Notes under the pieces: model-generated
The model's database searches: none
Told to the model about the DNA's origin: nothing
The model's input: the letters and a program-made list of their open reading frames with translations, nothing else
Made by a program: the position numbers and the translations under genes
Part shown: positions 8,059 to 17,110 of the stretch, piece after piece
Layout: each line of letters opens with the position of its first letter
How positions within the stretch are numbered: position 1 is the first letter of the stretch
Assembly (NCBI RefSeq): GCF_039531695.1
Contig: NZ_BAAAQN010000065.1
Coordinates: 1 to 64,000 of the forward strand
Direction of reading: 5' to 3'
Length of the DNA stretch: 64,000 bases
DNA from: Catenulispora yoronensis
GTDB taxonomy: Bacteria; Actinomycetota; Actinomycetes; Streptomycetales; Catenulisporaceae

Positions 8059-9134
8059 GTGTCCTGATCCAGGACCTCCCGGGTGCCGTCGGTCCGGCCG
8101 GCGGCACCCGGGACCTCGGGTTCGCCCGCTACCTGGCGATCCGCTTCCTGCTCATCATCCCCACGGTCCTGGCACTGGTCAGCGTCGTCTTCTTCCTGAT
8201 GCGCGCGACCGGCGACCCGATCACCATCGCCTTCGGTGACCGGCTGACCCCCGCGCAGCTCCAGGTCAAACTGCACCAGGCCGGATACGACCGGCCGCTG
8301 CTCACTCAGTACCTGGAGTACCTGCGCGGGCTGGCGACCGGCGACTTCGGCCGGACCGCCACGGACGACCAGGCCGTCTCCACGGTGCTGCGGACCTACG
8401 GCGCGGCGACGGCCGAGCTGGCCGGGTACGCGCTGCTGGTCGCCGTGGCCGTCGGCGTGCCGCTCGGCATGGTGGCGGCGGTCTATCGGGACCGGGCGCC
8501 CGACGTCGCGCTGCGGCTGTTGGCGATCTTCAACTACGCCACGCCGGTCTTCTTCCTGGGGCTGCTGTTCAAGCTGGTCTTCTCGGTCTGGCTGGGTTGG
8601 CTGCCGGCTTCGGGCCGGGCCAGCATCGACGTGCAACTCGAACTCCGGAACCAGAGCAGCACCACCGGCCTGTACCTGGTCGACGCGCTGCGCAGCGGCG
8701 ACGGCGCGGCGATCGTCGACGTGCTCGAACACGCCGTGCTGCCCGGCCTCACGCTCGGGCTGCTGGTCGCCGGCGTCCTGATGCGGCTGGTGCGGACCAA
8801 CCTGATCGGGACGCTGTCCGCGGACTACGTGGAGTCGGCGCGTTCCCGGGGGGTCAGCCGGTTCCGGCTGGTCACGCGGCACGCCACCCGGCCCGCCCTG
8901 ATCCCGGTGGTGACGGTCCTGGGCCTGCAGGTCGCCGGGCTGCTCGGCGGAGCGGTGCTGACCGAGACCACCTTCGAGTGGAAGGGGCTGGGCTACGAGC
9001 TCGCGCACTATCTGTCGGCGCGGGACTTCCCGGCGGTGCAGGGGATCGTGGCCTTGTTCGCGATCGTCGTCGCCGTGACCAACTTCCTGGTCGACGCCGT
9101 CGCGGCCGTGATCGACCCGCGAGTGAGGTACTGA
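8055..9134 (+). CDS. Peptide-type ABC transporter permease 1 (DppB/OppB-like)
   Basis: This 359-residue inner-membrane permease starts at an ATG overlapping the lipoprotein stop (ATGA), so the two are translationally coupled. It has the DppB topology: a first helix after FARYLAIRFLLIIPT, a periplasmic loop with GDPI and PLLTQYLEYLRGLATGDFG, then a helical core. The cytoplasmic EAA-type loop reads YVESARSRGVSRFRLVTRH and docks the ATPase. It forms the membrane channel together with the next gene product. Confidence 0.93.
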   Translation: MSVLIQDLPGAVGPAGGTRDLGFARYLAIRFLLIIPTVLALVSVVFFLMRATGDPITIAFGDRLTPAQLQVKLHQAGYDRPLLTQYLEYLRGLATGDFGRTATDDQAVSTVLRTYGAATAELAGYALLVAVAVGVPLGMVAAVYRDRAPDVALRLLAIFNYATPVFFLGLLFKLVFSVWLGWLPASGRASIDVQLELRNQSSTTGLYLVDALRSGDGAAIVDVLEHAVLPGLTLGLLVAGVLMRLVRTNLIGTLSADYVESARSRGVSRFRLVTRHATRPALIPVVTVLGLQVAGLLGGAVLTETTFEWKGLGYELAHYLSARDFPAVQGIVALFAIVVAVTNFLVDAVAAVIDPRVRY

Positions 9135-9136
9135 GC

Positions 9137-10255
9137 ATGGACGAGGTCCTGATCCGCCCCACGCCGCCGGTCCGTCCGGAGCCACGGCGCCGGTGGACGC
9201 TGGCGGGTCGGTCGGCCCGGCCGGGTCTGCCAGGCCGACCAGCCCGACCGACCCGACCGACCCGACCGGCCCGGCTGGCCCGCGGCACCGGCCTGCAACG
9301 CGCGATGCTCCTCACCGGCGCGGTCCTCACCGGGTTGTTCCTGCTCACCGCGGTGTTCGCCCCGCTCCTGGCCCCCTACGGACACGCCCAGATGCACAGC
9401 GGAGACGTGCTGTTCGGCTCCCAGCAGCATCCCAGCCGGGCCCACCTGCTCGGCACCACGATCGCCGGGTACGACGTGCTGTCCCGCGTCATCTGGGGCA
9501 CGCGCACGGCGATCGCGATCATCGTCGCGGCGCTCGCGCTGTCCGCGGTCGCGGGTGTCCTGCTCGGGCTGGTCTCCGGGTATCTCGGCGGCGCGCTGGA
9601 CCGGGTCCTGGTCGGCGTGGCGGACGCGATGTACGCGTTCCCCTCGCTGCTGCTGGCCATCATCATGTCGATCGTCATCAGCGGCGGGCAGTCCAGCCTG
9701 GTCGGCGGGCTCGGCGCGGCGGCCTGCGCGGTGGCCGTGGCGTTCGTGCCGCAGTACTTCCGGGTGGTGCGCGCCGAGGCCGTCCGGGTGAAGGCAGAGC
9801 CCTTCGTCGAGGCGGCGCGGGTGATCGGCACCGGTCCGTGGCGGATCATGACCCGGCACGTGCTGCGCAACTCGGTGCGGACGCTGCCGCTGATCCTCAC
9901 GCTCAACGCCTCCGAGGCCATCCTCACCCTCGCCGGGCTCGGGTTCCTGGGCTTCGGCGTCGAGCCCAACGCGGCCGCCGAGTGGGGCTACGACCTCAAC
10001 CGCTCGGTGGCCGACGTCACTTCGGGCATCTGGTGGACCGCCGTGCCGCCGGGCTTGGCGATCGTGCTCACCGTGCTGGGGACCACGCTGCTGGGCGAGA
10101 GCCTGACCGATCTGGCCGATCCGCGGTTGCGGCGGCGTCCGGCGGCGGCGGGCGCGGGTTCCGGTGCTGGTTCCGGTACTGATCCTGGTGCTGATCCTGG
10201 TGCTGATTCCGGCTCGGGTCCGGACCTCGTGGAGGAGGGTGGGCAAGATGCCTGA
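9137..10255 (+). CDS. Peptide-type ABC transporter permease 2 (DppC/OppC-like)
   Basis: This 372-residue partner permease starts at an ATG two bases after the previous stop, with GAGGT upstream. It has the DppC layout: a long N-terminal cytoplasmic stretch, a first helix, then a periplasmic segment containing HLLGTTIAGYDVLSRVIWG (the family's HxxGTDxxGRD-like signature), and the coupling loop FVEAARVIGTGPWRIMTRH. Both tails are unusually extended by low-complexity sequence: an RPTRPTRPARLARG-type stretch at about residues 30-50 and a Gly/Ala/Asp/Ser/Pro repeat in the last 35 residues. These look like replication-slippage expansions at the cytoplasmic ends. Confidence 0.92.
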   Translation: MDEVLIRPTPPVRPEPRRRWTLAGRSARPGLPGRPARPTRPTRPARLARGTGLQRAMLLTGAVLTGLFLLTAVFAPLLAPYGHAQMHSGDVLFGSQQHPSRAHLLGTTIAGYDVLSRVIWGTRTAIAIIVAALALSAVAGVLLGLVSGYLGGALDRVLVGVADAMYAFPSLLLAIIMSIVISGGQSSLVGGLGAAACAVAVAFVPQYFRVVRAEAVRVKAEPFVEAARVIGTGPWRIMTRHVLRNSVRTLPLILTLNASEAILTLAGLGFLGFGVEPNAAAEWGYDLNRSVADVTSGIWWTAVPPGLAIVLTVLGTTLLGESLTDLADPRLRRRPAAAGAGSGAGSGTDPGADPGADSGSGPDLVEEGGQDA

Positions 10256-12056
10256 TCTGCTGCGGATCGAAGACCTGCATGTCTCCTTCAGCACCGACGC
10301 GGGCGCGGCGCCGGCTGTGCGGGGTGTCAGCCTGTCGGTGGCGCCCGGCGAGGTGCTGGCCCTGGTCGGGGAGAGCGGCAGCGGGAAGACCGTGACCGCC
10401 AAGTCGGTCCTGGGGCTGCTGCCCGGCACCGCGACGGCGCGCGGCCGGGTGCTGCTCGGCGACGGCGACGCGCCGCCGGACGAGGACGTGCTCACCGCCT
10501 CGCCCTCCCGCCTGCGGGCCCTGCGCGGCACCCGGGCCGCGATGGTCTTCCAGGAGCCGTCCACGGCGCTGAACCCGGTGTTCACCATCGGCTGGCAGCT
10601 CGCCGAAGGGCTGCGGGCGCACGGCCGGGGCACCCGCGCCGAGCGCCGGGCCCTGGCCGTCGACCTGCTGGACCGCGTCGGCATCCAGGAGCCGGCCGTC
10701 CGGGTGAACCACTACCCGCACCAGCTCTCCGGCGGGCAGAAGCAGCGTGCTGTCATCGCGATGGCGCTGGCCCTGGGGACGCGGCTGCTCGTGGCCGACG
10801 AGCCCACGACCGCCCTGGACGTCACGGTGCAGGCGGAGATCCTGGAGCTGCTGCACCGCTGCCGGACCGACCTCGGCACGGCCGTCCTGCTGATCACGCA
10901 CAACATGGGAGTGGTCGCCGATCTGGCGGACCGGGTGGCGGTGATGCGCGACGGTCGCGTCGTGGAGCAGGCGCCGGTCACAACGCTGTTCGCGGCGCCC
11001 ACGCACCCTTATACGCGGGAGCTGCTGGCCGCCGTGCCGGTGTTCGGGCGCACGGAGGAGACGCGGGAGGCGACTTCGGCGCCGAAGGCGAGGCGCGAAC
11101 CCCAGCCGGACTCACCGAACGAATCCGTAATCCGGGTCGCGAACCTGGTTCCCCGTCCCGAACCCCAGCCGGACTCACCCACCGAACCGGTAGTCCGCGC
11201 GGCGGGCCTCGTCGTCGAATACCCCGGTCGCCTGGGCAGCCGGTCCTTCCGCGCCGTCGACGGCGTCGACTTCGAGATCGCGCCCGGCGAGGTCCTGGGC
11301 CTGGTCGGCGAGAGCGGCTCGGGCAAGACCACGGTCGGTCGCGCGGTCGCGGGCCTGACCGGGGTGACCGCCGGAACGCTCGACGTGCTGGGCGAGCCGC
11401 TGTCCGCGCGCGGCCGACGGAACCGCACCGGCCGCCGCGCGACGGCCGGCAGCCGGGCCGGGAATCTCGGCTTCGTCTTCCAGGACCCGGCGACCAGCTT
11501 CAACCCCCAGCTCACCATTGCCGACAGCGTCGGGGAGCCGCTGGCGGTGCACCGTCCCGAGCTCGGGCGGCGCGCGATCCGGGCCGAGGTCGAGGCGCTG
11601 CTGGACGCGGTCCGGCTGCCGCGCGGCCACGGCGACCGCTATCCGCACGAGCTCAGCGGCGGCGAGCGCCAGCGGGCCAGCCTGGCCCGGGCGCTGGCGC
11701 TGCGGCCGCGGCTGCTGATCGCGGACGAGCCGACGTCGGCGCTGGACGTCTCGGTCCAGGCCGGGGTGCTGGAGCTGTTCGCCGCGCTGCGCCGGGAGCT
11801 GGGGTTCGCAGCCCTGTTCATCAGCCACGACCTGGCGGTGGTCGAGCAGGTCGCCGACCGGGTCGCGGTGCTGCACCGGGGGCGGATCGTCGAGTCCGGC
11901 GACACCGCCGCGGTCCTGGGCGCGCCGCGCGAGGAGTACACGCGGCGGCTGGTGGCCGCGCTGCCGGTCGCCGATCCGGTGCGGCAGTCGCGGCGGCTGC
12001 GCGAGGACGGGCCGGCGGACCGGGTTCGCATAGAGGCCCCGACCGCAGCACACTGA
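10248..12056 (+). CDS. Double ATPase subunit (DppD-DppF fusion) of the peptide ABC transporter
   Basis: This 602-residue cytoplasmic protein joins two ABC ATPase domains that are often separate DppD and DppF subunits. Each half has Walker A (GESGSGKT), a signature (LSGGQKQR in the first, LSGGERQR in the second), Walker B ending ADEPT, and a switch His (ITHNM and ISHDL). The first half ends with the peptide-transporter tail PVTTLFAAPTHPYTRELLAAVP. The ATG at 10248 has GGAGGAGGG upstream and overlaps the permease stop by 8 bases. The linker between the halves contains a 21-residue near-duplication (repeat at 11097-11179). It powers import through the two preceding permeases. Confidence 0.94.
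   Translation: MPDLLRIEDLHVSFSTDAGAAPAVRGVSLSVAPGEVLALVGESGSGKTVTAKSVLGLLPGTATARGRVLLGDGDAPPDEDVLTASPSRLRALRGTRAAMVFQEPSTALNPVFTIGWQLAEGLRAHGRGTRAERRALAVDLLDRVGIQEPAVRVNHYPHQLSGGQKQRAVIAMALALGTRLLVADEPTTALDVTVQAEILELLHRCRTDLGTAVLLITHNMGVVADLADRVAVMRDGRVVEQAPVTTLFAAPTHPYTRELLAAVPVFGRTEETREATSAPKARREPQPDSPNESVIRVANLVPRPEPQPDSPTEPVVRAAGLVVEYPGRLGSRSFRAVDGVDFEIAPGEVLGLVGESGSGKTTVGRAVAGLTGVTAGTLDVLGEPLSARGRRNRTGRRATAGSRAGNLGFVFQDPATSFNPQLTIADSVGEPLAVHRPELGRRAIRAEVEALLDAVRLPRGHGDRYPHELSGGERQRASLARALALRPRLLIADEPTSALDVSVQAGVLELFAALRRELGFAALFISHDLAVVEQVADRVAVLHRGRIVESGDTAAVLGAPREEYTRRLVAALPVADPVRQSRRLREDGPADRVRIEAPTAAH
11097..11179 (+). repeat. 63-bp-period duplication in the ATPase linker
   Basis: The 20-mer GAACCCCAGCCGGACTCACC occurs at 11097-11116 and again at 11160-11179. 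It encodes two copies of an EPQPDSPxExVxR unit in the inter-domain linker. The frame-preserving 63-base spacing suggests a recent slippage or unequal-crossover event. Confidence 0.85.
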
Positions 12057-12077
12057 TCAAGGAACGGAGGAATGGAC

Positions 12078-13298
12078 ATGAACACTTACGACGTGGTGGA
12101 CCTGGTGCTGAAGACCAGTCCCGTGTTCGACGGCCACAACGATCTCCCGGTGGCGCTGCGGGCCGGCTCCGGTTCCAGCGTGGAGGGCCTGGACCTGGGC
12201 CGGGCCGATCTGCACACCGACCTGCCGCGGCTGCGCGCGGGCCGGGTGGGCGCGCAGTTCTGGTCGGTGTACGTGGCGTCGAGCCTGCCGGAGCCGGAGG
12301 CGGCGGTGGCGACGCTGGAGCAGATCGACATCGTGTACCGGCTGGTCGCGCGCTATCCGGACGAGTTGCAGATCGCCTACACCGCCGACGACGTGGAGAA
12401 CGCGTTCGCGCAGGGCCGGATCGCCTCCCTGATCGGTATCGAGGGCGGCCACAGCCTGGCCGGTTCGGCGGGCGTGCTGCGGGCGTTCGCCCGGCTGGGC
12501 GTCCGGTACGTCACGCTCACCCACAACGACAACACCGCCTGGGCCGACTCGGCGACCGACGCCCCCCGCGTCGGCGGCCTGGACGACACCGGACTGGCGA
12601 TCGTCGCCGAGCTCAACCGGATCGGGGTCCTGGTGGACCTCTCGCACACCGCCGAGAGCACCCAGCTCGCGGCGCTGGCGGCGAGCACCGCGCCGGTGAT
12701 CTTCAGCCATTCCAGCGCCCGGGCGCTCAACGACCATCCGCGCAACGTCGGGGACCGGGTGCTGGAGCGGCTGCGCGACAACGGCGGCGTCATCCAGCTC
12801 ACGTTCGTTCCGGCGTTCATCTCGGCGGCGGTCGCCGAGTGGTCGGCGGAGCTCGCGGCCGAGCGCGAGCGGCTCGGGCTGGGGCGGGAGACGTGGTCGT
12901 GGCCGCGGACGCCGCGGCCGGGCGAGGACCCGGCGTCGGTCGCCAAGGAGCGGGCGGCGGAGTCCGGCGCGCCGCCGGACCCGCGGGTGGCGGAGTGGCT
13001 GGAGCGGAATCCGCGGCCCGAGGTCAGCGTGGCGGAGGTGGCGGACCACGTCGAGCACGCCCGCGACGTGGCCGGGGTGGAGCACGTCGGGATCGGCGGG
13101 GACTACGACGGCGTCGACCGTCTGCCGGCCGAGCTCGCGGACGTGGCCGGGTATCCGGTGCTGCTGCGGGAGCTGGCGGCGCGCGGCTGGTCCCGGACCG
13201 ACCTGGAGGCGTTGACCAGCCGCAACGTCCTGCGGGTGCTGCGGGCCGCCGAGGAGGCGGCGGCTGAGCCGTTGTGGCCGGGTACGGCCCTGCGCTGA
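12078..13298 (+). CDS. Membrane dipeptidase (peptidase family M19)
   Basis: The product is 406 residues and resembles zinc-dependent renal-type dipeptidases. Ligand motifs are visible in order: FDGHND (His20, Asp22), GIEGGHS (Glu122), VDLSHTA and FSHSSAR (metal His residues), and GIGGDYDG near the C-terminus. ATG 12078 is preferred over ATG 12072 because GGAGG (12066-12070) lies 7 bases before it. It follows the ABC ATPase by about 20 bases and is likely the last gene of that operon, so imported dipeptides would be split in the cytoplasm; no signal peptide is visible. The family also hydrolyses Cys-Gly, which would suit a sulfur role. Confidence 0.92.
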   Translation: MNTYDVVDLVLKTSPVFDGHNDLPVALRAGSGSSVEGLDLGRADLHTDLPRLRAGRVGAQFWSVYVASSLPEPEAAVATLEQIDIVYRLVARYPDELQIAYTADDVENAFAQGRIASLIGIEGGHSLAGSAGVLRAFARLGVRYVTLTHNDNTAWADSATDAPRVGGLDDTGLAIVAELNRIGVLVDLSHTAESTQLAALAASTAPVIFSHSSARALNDHPRNVGDRVLERLRDNGGVIQLTFVPAFISAAVAEWSAELAAERERLGLGRETWSWPRTPRPGEDPASVAKERAAESGAPPDPRVAEWLERNPRPEVSVAEVADHVEHARDVAGVEHVGIGGDYDGVDRLPAELADVAGYPVLLRELAARGWSRTDLEALTSRNVLRVLRAAEEAAAEPLWPGTALR

Positions 13299-13330
13299 AC
13301 GGGTACGGCCCGGCGCCGAATGGGGAACGC

Positions 13331-13350
13331 GCCCGGGCTCAGGCCCGGGC
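13331..13350. other. Intergenic hairpin before the oxidoreductase gene
   Basis: GCCCGGG (13331-13337) and CCCGGGC (13344-13350) form a 7-bp all-GC stem with a 6-base loop, ending 10 bases before the AAGGAAGG ribosome site. It could be a weak terminator for the dipeptidase operon or a translational element. Confidence 0.4.
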
Positions 13351-13373
13351 GACGGCAACAAGGAAGGTTGTTC

Positions 13374-14462
13374 ATGGGTAATCTGCCGTCGAATATGCGC
13401 GCTTATGCGTTTCGGAACAACGGCGGTCCTGAGGTCTTTGAAGAGATCAAGCTCCCGGTTCCGGCGCCGGACGCCGGGCAGGTGCTGATCAAGGTCGCCT
13501 TCGCGGGCGTCAACTTCGCCGAGGTGCAGCATCGGCGGGGGGAGTTCGGGGCGCCGGAGGGGGCCGGCGGGTACGACGTGCCAGGGCTGGAGGTCTCGGG
13601 CCGGATCGTCGCGGTGGGCGACGGGGGCGACCGGGACAGCGGGGGCGACGGAGGTAACCGATACAGCGGGGCCAGCGGGGCCAGCGGGGAAAACGGGGGC
13701 AACGCGGGCGGTCTGAGCGTGGGCCAGGAGGTCGCGGCCTACCTGCCGGGCTTCGGCGGGTACGCCGAATTCGCCGTCGCCTCCCCCGACTTCGTCCGGC
13801 CGGTCGGCACCCTGCCGCTGGAGGTCGCCGCCGGCGTGCCGTGTGTCTACCCGACTGCCTACGGGCTACTGTCCGACGTCGGTCGGCTGCGCGCCGGCGA
13901 CACGGTGCTGATCCACTCGGCCTCCGGCGGCGTCGGGACCGCCACGGCGCGCATCGCGCGCCTGCTGGGGGCGGGGAAGGTGCTCGGCACCGTCGGTTCG
14001 GCCACCAAGCAGCCGGACGGCTACGACGCGCTGTTCTCGCGCCACGACTTCGCCGACGAGATCCGCTCCGCGACCGCCGGACGCGGGGTCGACCTGGTGC
14101 TCGACCCGATCGGCGGACCGGTCCGCAAGGCCAGCCTGGAGCTGCTGGCTCCGTTCGGCCGGGTCGTGATGTTCGGTGACCAGGGTCTGCACGGCGACTG
14201 GAGCGAGGACCTCTTCACGCTGTGGAAGAACACGCGGACGATCGCCGGGTTCAACATCGGCGACGTCGCGCGCCGGTCGCCGGCCACGATCGGGGCCCAT
14301 CTGGCCACCGCGCTGGCCGCGCTGGCCTCCGGTGAACTCCCGTACACGCCGCCGACCGTCGTGCCGGTGACCGACGTCGCCGACGTCGCCGAGGTGCACC
14401 GGGATTTCGAGGCCGGGACGCGGTCGGGCAAGACGGTGCTGGGGTTCGGCGTCGGCGCCTGA
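13374..14462 (+). CDS. Zinc-less quinone oxidoreductase-type MDR protein
   Basis: This 362-residue member of the medium-chain dehydrogenase/reductase superfamily is closest to NADPH:quinone reductase/enoyl reductase types. It has an N-terminal GroES-like domain (FRNNGGPEVFEEIKLPVP, then GVNFAEVQHRRG) and a Rossmann domain with HSASGGVGTATARIARLLGAGKV as the NADPH-binding stretch. No zinc-ligand set is seen. ATG 13374 has AAGGAAGG upstream. Residues 83-113 are a Gly/Ser/Asp/Asn-rich insertion in the first domain that relatives usually lack; its DNA is made of GGGGGCGAC- and GGGGCCAGC-like repeats. The substrate is unknown. It may be cotranscribed with the dipeptidase. Confidence 0.88.
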   Translation: MGNLPSNMRAYAFRNNGGPEVFEEIKLPVPAPDAGQVLIKVAFAGVNFAEVQHRRGEFGAPEGAGGYDVPGLEVSGRIVAVGDGGDRDSGGDGGNRYSGASGASGENGGNAGGLSVGQEVAAYLPGFGGYAEFAVASPDFVRPVGTLPLEVAAGVPCVYPTAYGLLSDVGRLRAGDTVLIHSASGGVGTATARIARLLGAGKVLGTVGSATKQPDGYDALFSRHDFADEIRSATAGRGVDLVLDPIGGPVRKASLELLAPFGRVVMFGDQGLHGDWSEDLFTLWKNTRTIAGFNIGDVARRSPATIGAHLATALAALASGELPYTPPTVVPVTDVADVAEVHRDFEAGTRSGKTVLGFGVGA

Positions 14463-14490
14463 GTTCCTGTCGCGCAGAGAGAAGGCCGAA

Positions 14491-14522
14491 GGCGCCGTCC
14501 CCCAAAACAGAGGGGCGGCGCC
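14491..14522. terminator. Bidirectional terminator hairpin
   Basis: GGCGCCG-T-CCCC (14491-14502) pairs with GGGGCGGCGCC (14512-14522), leaving one bulged T, and is followed by CTTTT. It separates the converging MDR and flavin monooxygenase genes. Confidence 0.7.
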
Positions 14523-14590
14523 GCCAGCTTTTCCGCTTCAAGCTTGTGCTGTTCGTTGTGTGCTGTTCAGCCTGTTCAGGCCGATCCGGC

Positions 14591-15904
14591 TCAGGCCGGA
14601 ACCGGCACCGCGACCCGCGGCAGTTCCAGCCCGAGGTTCTCCCGCAACGTGCCGCCCTCGTACGCCGCCGGGGCCACGATCCCGCGCCGCCGCAGCTCCG
14701 CCAGCAGACCGTTGACGATGAAGTCGTGCTCCTGGGGATCGTCGAGCCCGTGCACCGAGATCACGTCCAGTACCCCGGCCCGGAAGCGCTCCTCGACAGC
14801 GTCGGCCAGCTGCTCGGGCGTACCCGCGGCACTCCAGTGGCCCGTGTCCTGCGCCTCGACGATCAGCTGCCGCAGCGTCAGCCCGTCCCGGGCGCGCCGG
14901 GAGAAGACGTCGACGCGCCCCCGCCGCCGGTGGACGGACTCCACGCGCGGCAGCAGGCTCTCCGGCAGCGGCTTGTCCAGCGGCTGCCCCGACAGGTCCA
15001 CCCCTCCGCCGAGCATGTCCTCGACCGCCGCGCGGCCGCGCTCGTAGTCGATCGCGTCGATGCGCTCTTGCACCCGGCGGCGGGCTTCCTCCTCGGTCGC
15101 GCCGAACGTCGCGTGGAAGGAGCTGAAGATCAGCGGCAGTCCCTCGGCCCGGCCGAGCTCCGCCGCGCGCGCCCGGATGCGTGCGGTGTGCTCGCGGGCT
15201 ATGTCCAAGGTGGGCAGCGAGGTGAACACGATCTCGGCATAGGCCGCGCCGAGTTCGATCCCCGCGTCGGACTGGCCGGCCTGGATCAGCACCGGCCGGC
15301 GCTGCGGCAGCGGCGGGATGTTGAGCGGTCCCGCGACGGTGAAGTAGCGGCCGGCGTGGTCGATCGGCCGGACGCGGGAGCCGTCGACCACCGCGCGGCC
15401 GTCGGGGTCCAGGGTCAGCGCGCCGGGCTGCCAGCTGTCCCAGAGCGCGTGCACGACGTCGAGCGTCTCCGCCGCGCGGGCGTAGCGCTCCTCGGGGTCG
15501 GGCAGCGGGTCGGCGGAGAAGTTCTCCTCACCGATCGCGGAGGTCACCAGGTTCCACGCGGCCCGGCCGTTGCTGATGTGGTCCAGCGTCCCGAACATCC
15601 GGGCCAGGTTGAACGGATGGTGGAAGGTGGTGGAGACCGTGGCGATCAGGCCGATGTCCCGCGTGACCTGGCTGAGGGCGGCGACGGTGAGCAGCGGCTC
15701 CTGCGCGCCGATCGTGCCCTGGGCGCCGAAGCGCAGCAGATCGGGCACGAACAGCGCGTCGAAACCGGCCGCCTCGGCCAGCCCGGCGACCCGGACCGCC
15801 GAGTCCAGGGTGGACCGGCCGGGGTCCAGGGCCAGTTCGTACACGCCCGGCTTGCCGGCCGCCGCGGTCACGGTTCGCAGGGTTCTGGGTCGCTGAGGGT
15901 TCAT
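14591..15904 (-). CDS. LLM-class FMN-dependent monooxygenase (NtaA/SnaA/DszA type)
   Basis: This 437-residue bacterial luciferase-like monooxygenase uses FMNH2 supplied by a separate reductase. Family blocks include GFDALFVPDLL, ATVSTTFHHPFNLARMFGTLDHISNGRAAWNLVTS (characteristic of the NtaA/SnaA/DszA subgroup), and QRRPVLIQAGQS. This subgroup oxidises compounds such as nitrilotriacetate, pristinamycin intermediates and dibenzothiophene sulfone. Next to methionine biosynthesis and sulfur-type regulators, a role in organosulfur scavenging is reasonable but not proven. The ATG at 15904 has GGAGTCGAG upstream. No dedicated flavin reductase gene is visible in the window. Confidence 0.9.
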   Translation of the reverse strand: MNPQRPRTLRTVTAAAGKPGVYELALDPGRSTLDSAVRVAGLAEAAGFDALFVPDLLRFGAQGTIGAQEPLLTVAALSQVTRDIGLIATVSTTFHHPFNLARMFGTLDHISNGRAAWNLVTSAIGEENFSADPLPDPEERYARAAETLDVVHALWDSWQPGALTLDPDGRAVVDGSRVRPIDHAGRYFTVAGPLNIPPLPQRRPVLIQAGQSDAGIELGAAYAEIVFTSLPTLDIAREHTARIRARAAELGRAEGLPLIFSSFHATFGATEEEARRRVQERIDAIDYERGRAAVEDMLGGGVDLSGQPLDKPLPESLLPRVESVHRRRGRVDVFSRRARDGLTLRQLIVEAQDTGHWSAAGTPEQLADAVEERFRAGVLDVISVHGLDDPQEHDFIVNGLLAELRRRGIVAPAAYEGGTLRENLGLELPRVAVPVPA

Positions 15905-16125
15905 GCTCGACTCCGGGTTCGCAGCCCCCGCCCCGTCGCCGGACGGCGAGAATCGGATCAGAAGGCTGATGTGCAGGTCCGCGGACGGCGGATCATGGAA
16001 TCAGTCTGTGCAGCGGGCCCGCGGGCCGTCAATGACCATTCGGCGGTATGCAGGTGAAAGGCACGGGCGTCCATTTCCGGGCGATCGCCTTGTCTGCGAT
16101 GCGAGATGAGATGCGTGGCTATTTC

Positions 16126-16557
16126 TCAGTCCCGCAGAATCGACGGATCGCCCTCGGCCCATGTGCTGATCAGCACCCGGCCCGCGATCAGCCACCGGCC
16201 GTCGGCGCGGCGCAGTTCGTCGACGTACCGGCCGGCGGCCAGGAACCGCCCGGTGCCGCGCAGGTGCTGCGCCAGGTAGTAGCAGGTGTGCGTCGCCGTG
16301 TCGCCGTCGACGGCCACCACGTGGTTCGTCAGGAGGTGCTGCGTGGCGTCGAGCCGCTCGATGCTCGGCCGGACCCGGGCCGTGATCCGCTCCGGTCCGG
16401 TGTGGTGCTCGCCCCCGGCCCGGTACTCCCACTCCGCGTCCGGGGTGAACAAGGCTTCGAACTTGCCCCAGTCCCGGGTATCGACCGCTGTGGCGTAGGC
16501 GATTACGGTGTCGACGATCGCGAGACGGTCGGCCAAAGTATCGGCGTGCGCGTTCAT
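16126..16557 (-). CDS. SnoaL-like (NTF2 fold) small protein
   Basis: The product is 143 residues and fits the SnoaL_4 branch of the NTF2-like alpha+beta barrel: LADRLAIVDTVIAYATAVDTRDWGKFEALFTPDAEWEY at the start, then HLLTNHVVAVDGDTATHTCYYLAQH and GRYVDELRRADGRWLIAGR. Members act as small cyclases, isomerases, dehydratases or ligand binders, so no reaction can be assigned. The ATG at 16557 has GAGGAG 7 bases upstream. It lies behind the divergent HxlR regulator and ahead of the flavin monooxygenase in the same direction. It may form a small operon with that gene despite a 220-base gap. Confidence 0.85.
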   Translation of the reverse strand: MNAHADTLADRLAIVDTVIAYATAVDTRDWGKFEALFTPDAEWEYRAGGEHHTGPERITARVRPSIERLDATQHLLTNHVVAVDGDTATHTCYYLAQHLRGTGRFLAAGRYVDELRRADGRWLIAGRVLISTWAEGDPSILRD

Positions 16558-16650
16558 GTGTCAGCTCCTCGGCAAGAAAATGCGACCGCGATATATGCGG
16601 CGGACCTCATACTGGGCCGCTGTCGGAACAGAACGGAAGAAGGCACATTC

Positions 16651-17064
16651 TTGTCCCGCAGTCACATCGATGTACCAGAGCTGGTCACGGTCGCGTGCCC
16701 GGTCTCCGAAGTCATAGACAGCATCTCGGGCCGCTGGACGGTGGGGATCCTGACCGCTGCCGCGCAGGGCCCGGTGCGCTTCTCCGAGCTCGAACGCGTC
16801 ATCCGCGGCATCAGCCGCCGGGTGCTCACGTTGAAGCTGCGGCAGTTGGAACGCGACGGCCTGCTGCACCGCACCGTCTATCCGACCGTGCCGCCGCGCG
16901 TGGAGTACACGCTCACCGATCCGGCGACCGAGCTGCTGGACACGCTGCGCGGCCTGACCGATTGGGCGGTCCGGCACCGCGACACGGTCGCGACGGCGCG
17001 CGCCGAGTTCGATCGTGGGCAGGCGCAGGCGCAGGAGCCGGAGCCGGAGCAGGAATCGGACTAG
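16651..17064 (+). CDS. HxlR family winged-helix regulator
   Basis: The product is 137 residues. The segment ACPVSEVIDSISGRWTVGIL is the HxlR signature including the conserved Cys, followed by GPVRFSELERVI and ISRRVLTLKLRQLERDG, the DNA-binding winged helix. Some HxlR proteins sense electrophiles or redox state through the conserved Cys, here near residue 15. The TTG at 16651 is chosen because GGAAGAAGG lies 7 bases upstream and the conserved domain starts a few residues later. It diverges from the SnoaL-like gene with a 93-base shared promoter region, making that gene and perhaps the flavin monooxygenase the likely targets. The C-terminus is a short Gln/Glu/Ala/Pro tail. Confidence 0.87.
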   Translation: MSRSHIDVPELVTVACPVSEVIDSISGRWTVGILTAAAQGPVRFSELERVIRGISRRVLTLKLRQLERDGLLHRTVYPTVPPRVEYTLTDPATELLDTLRGLTDWAVRHRDTVATARAEFDRGQAQAQEPEPEQESD

Positions 17065-17110
17065 CGCGAAGGCGCTGGAACCGGATCGGCGTGCCGACGC
17101 CGGAACCGGC

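Noticed and set aside
15965..15999. A 12-codon minus-strand mini-frame (MIRRPRTCTSAF) with a Cys codon upstream of the flavin monooxygenase
   Set aside because: Lacks the RLHxDLLRVSSALC pattern and a ribosome site, so I do not call it a leader peptide.
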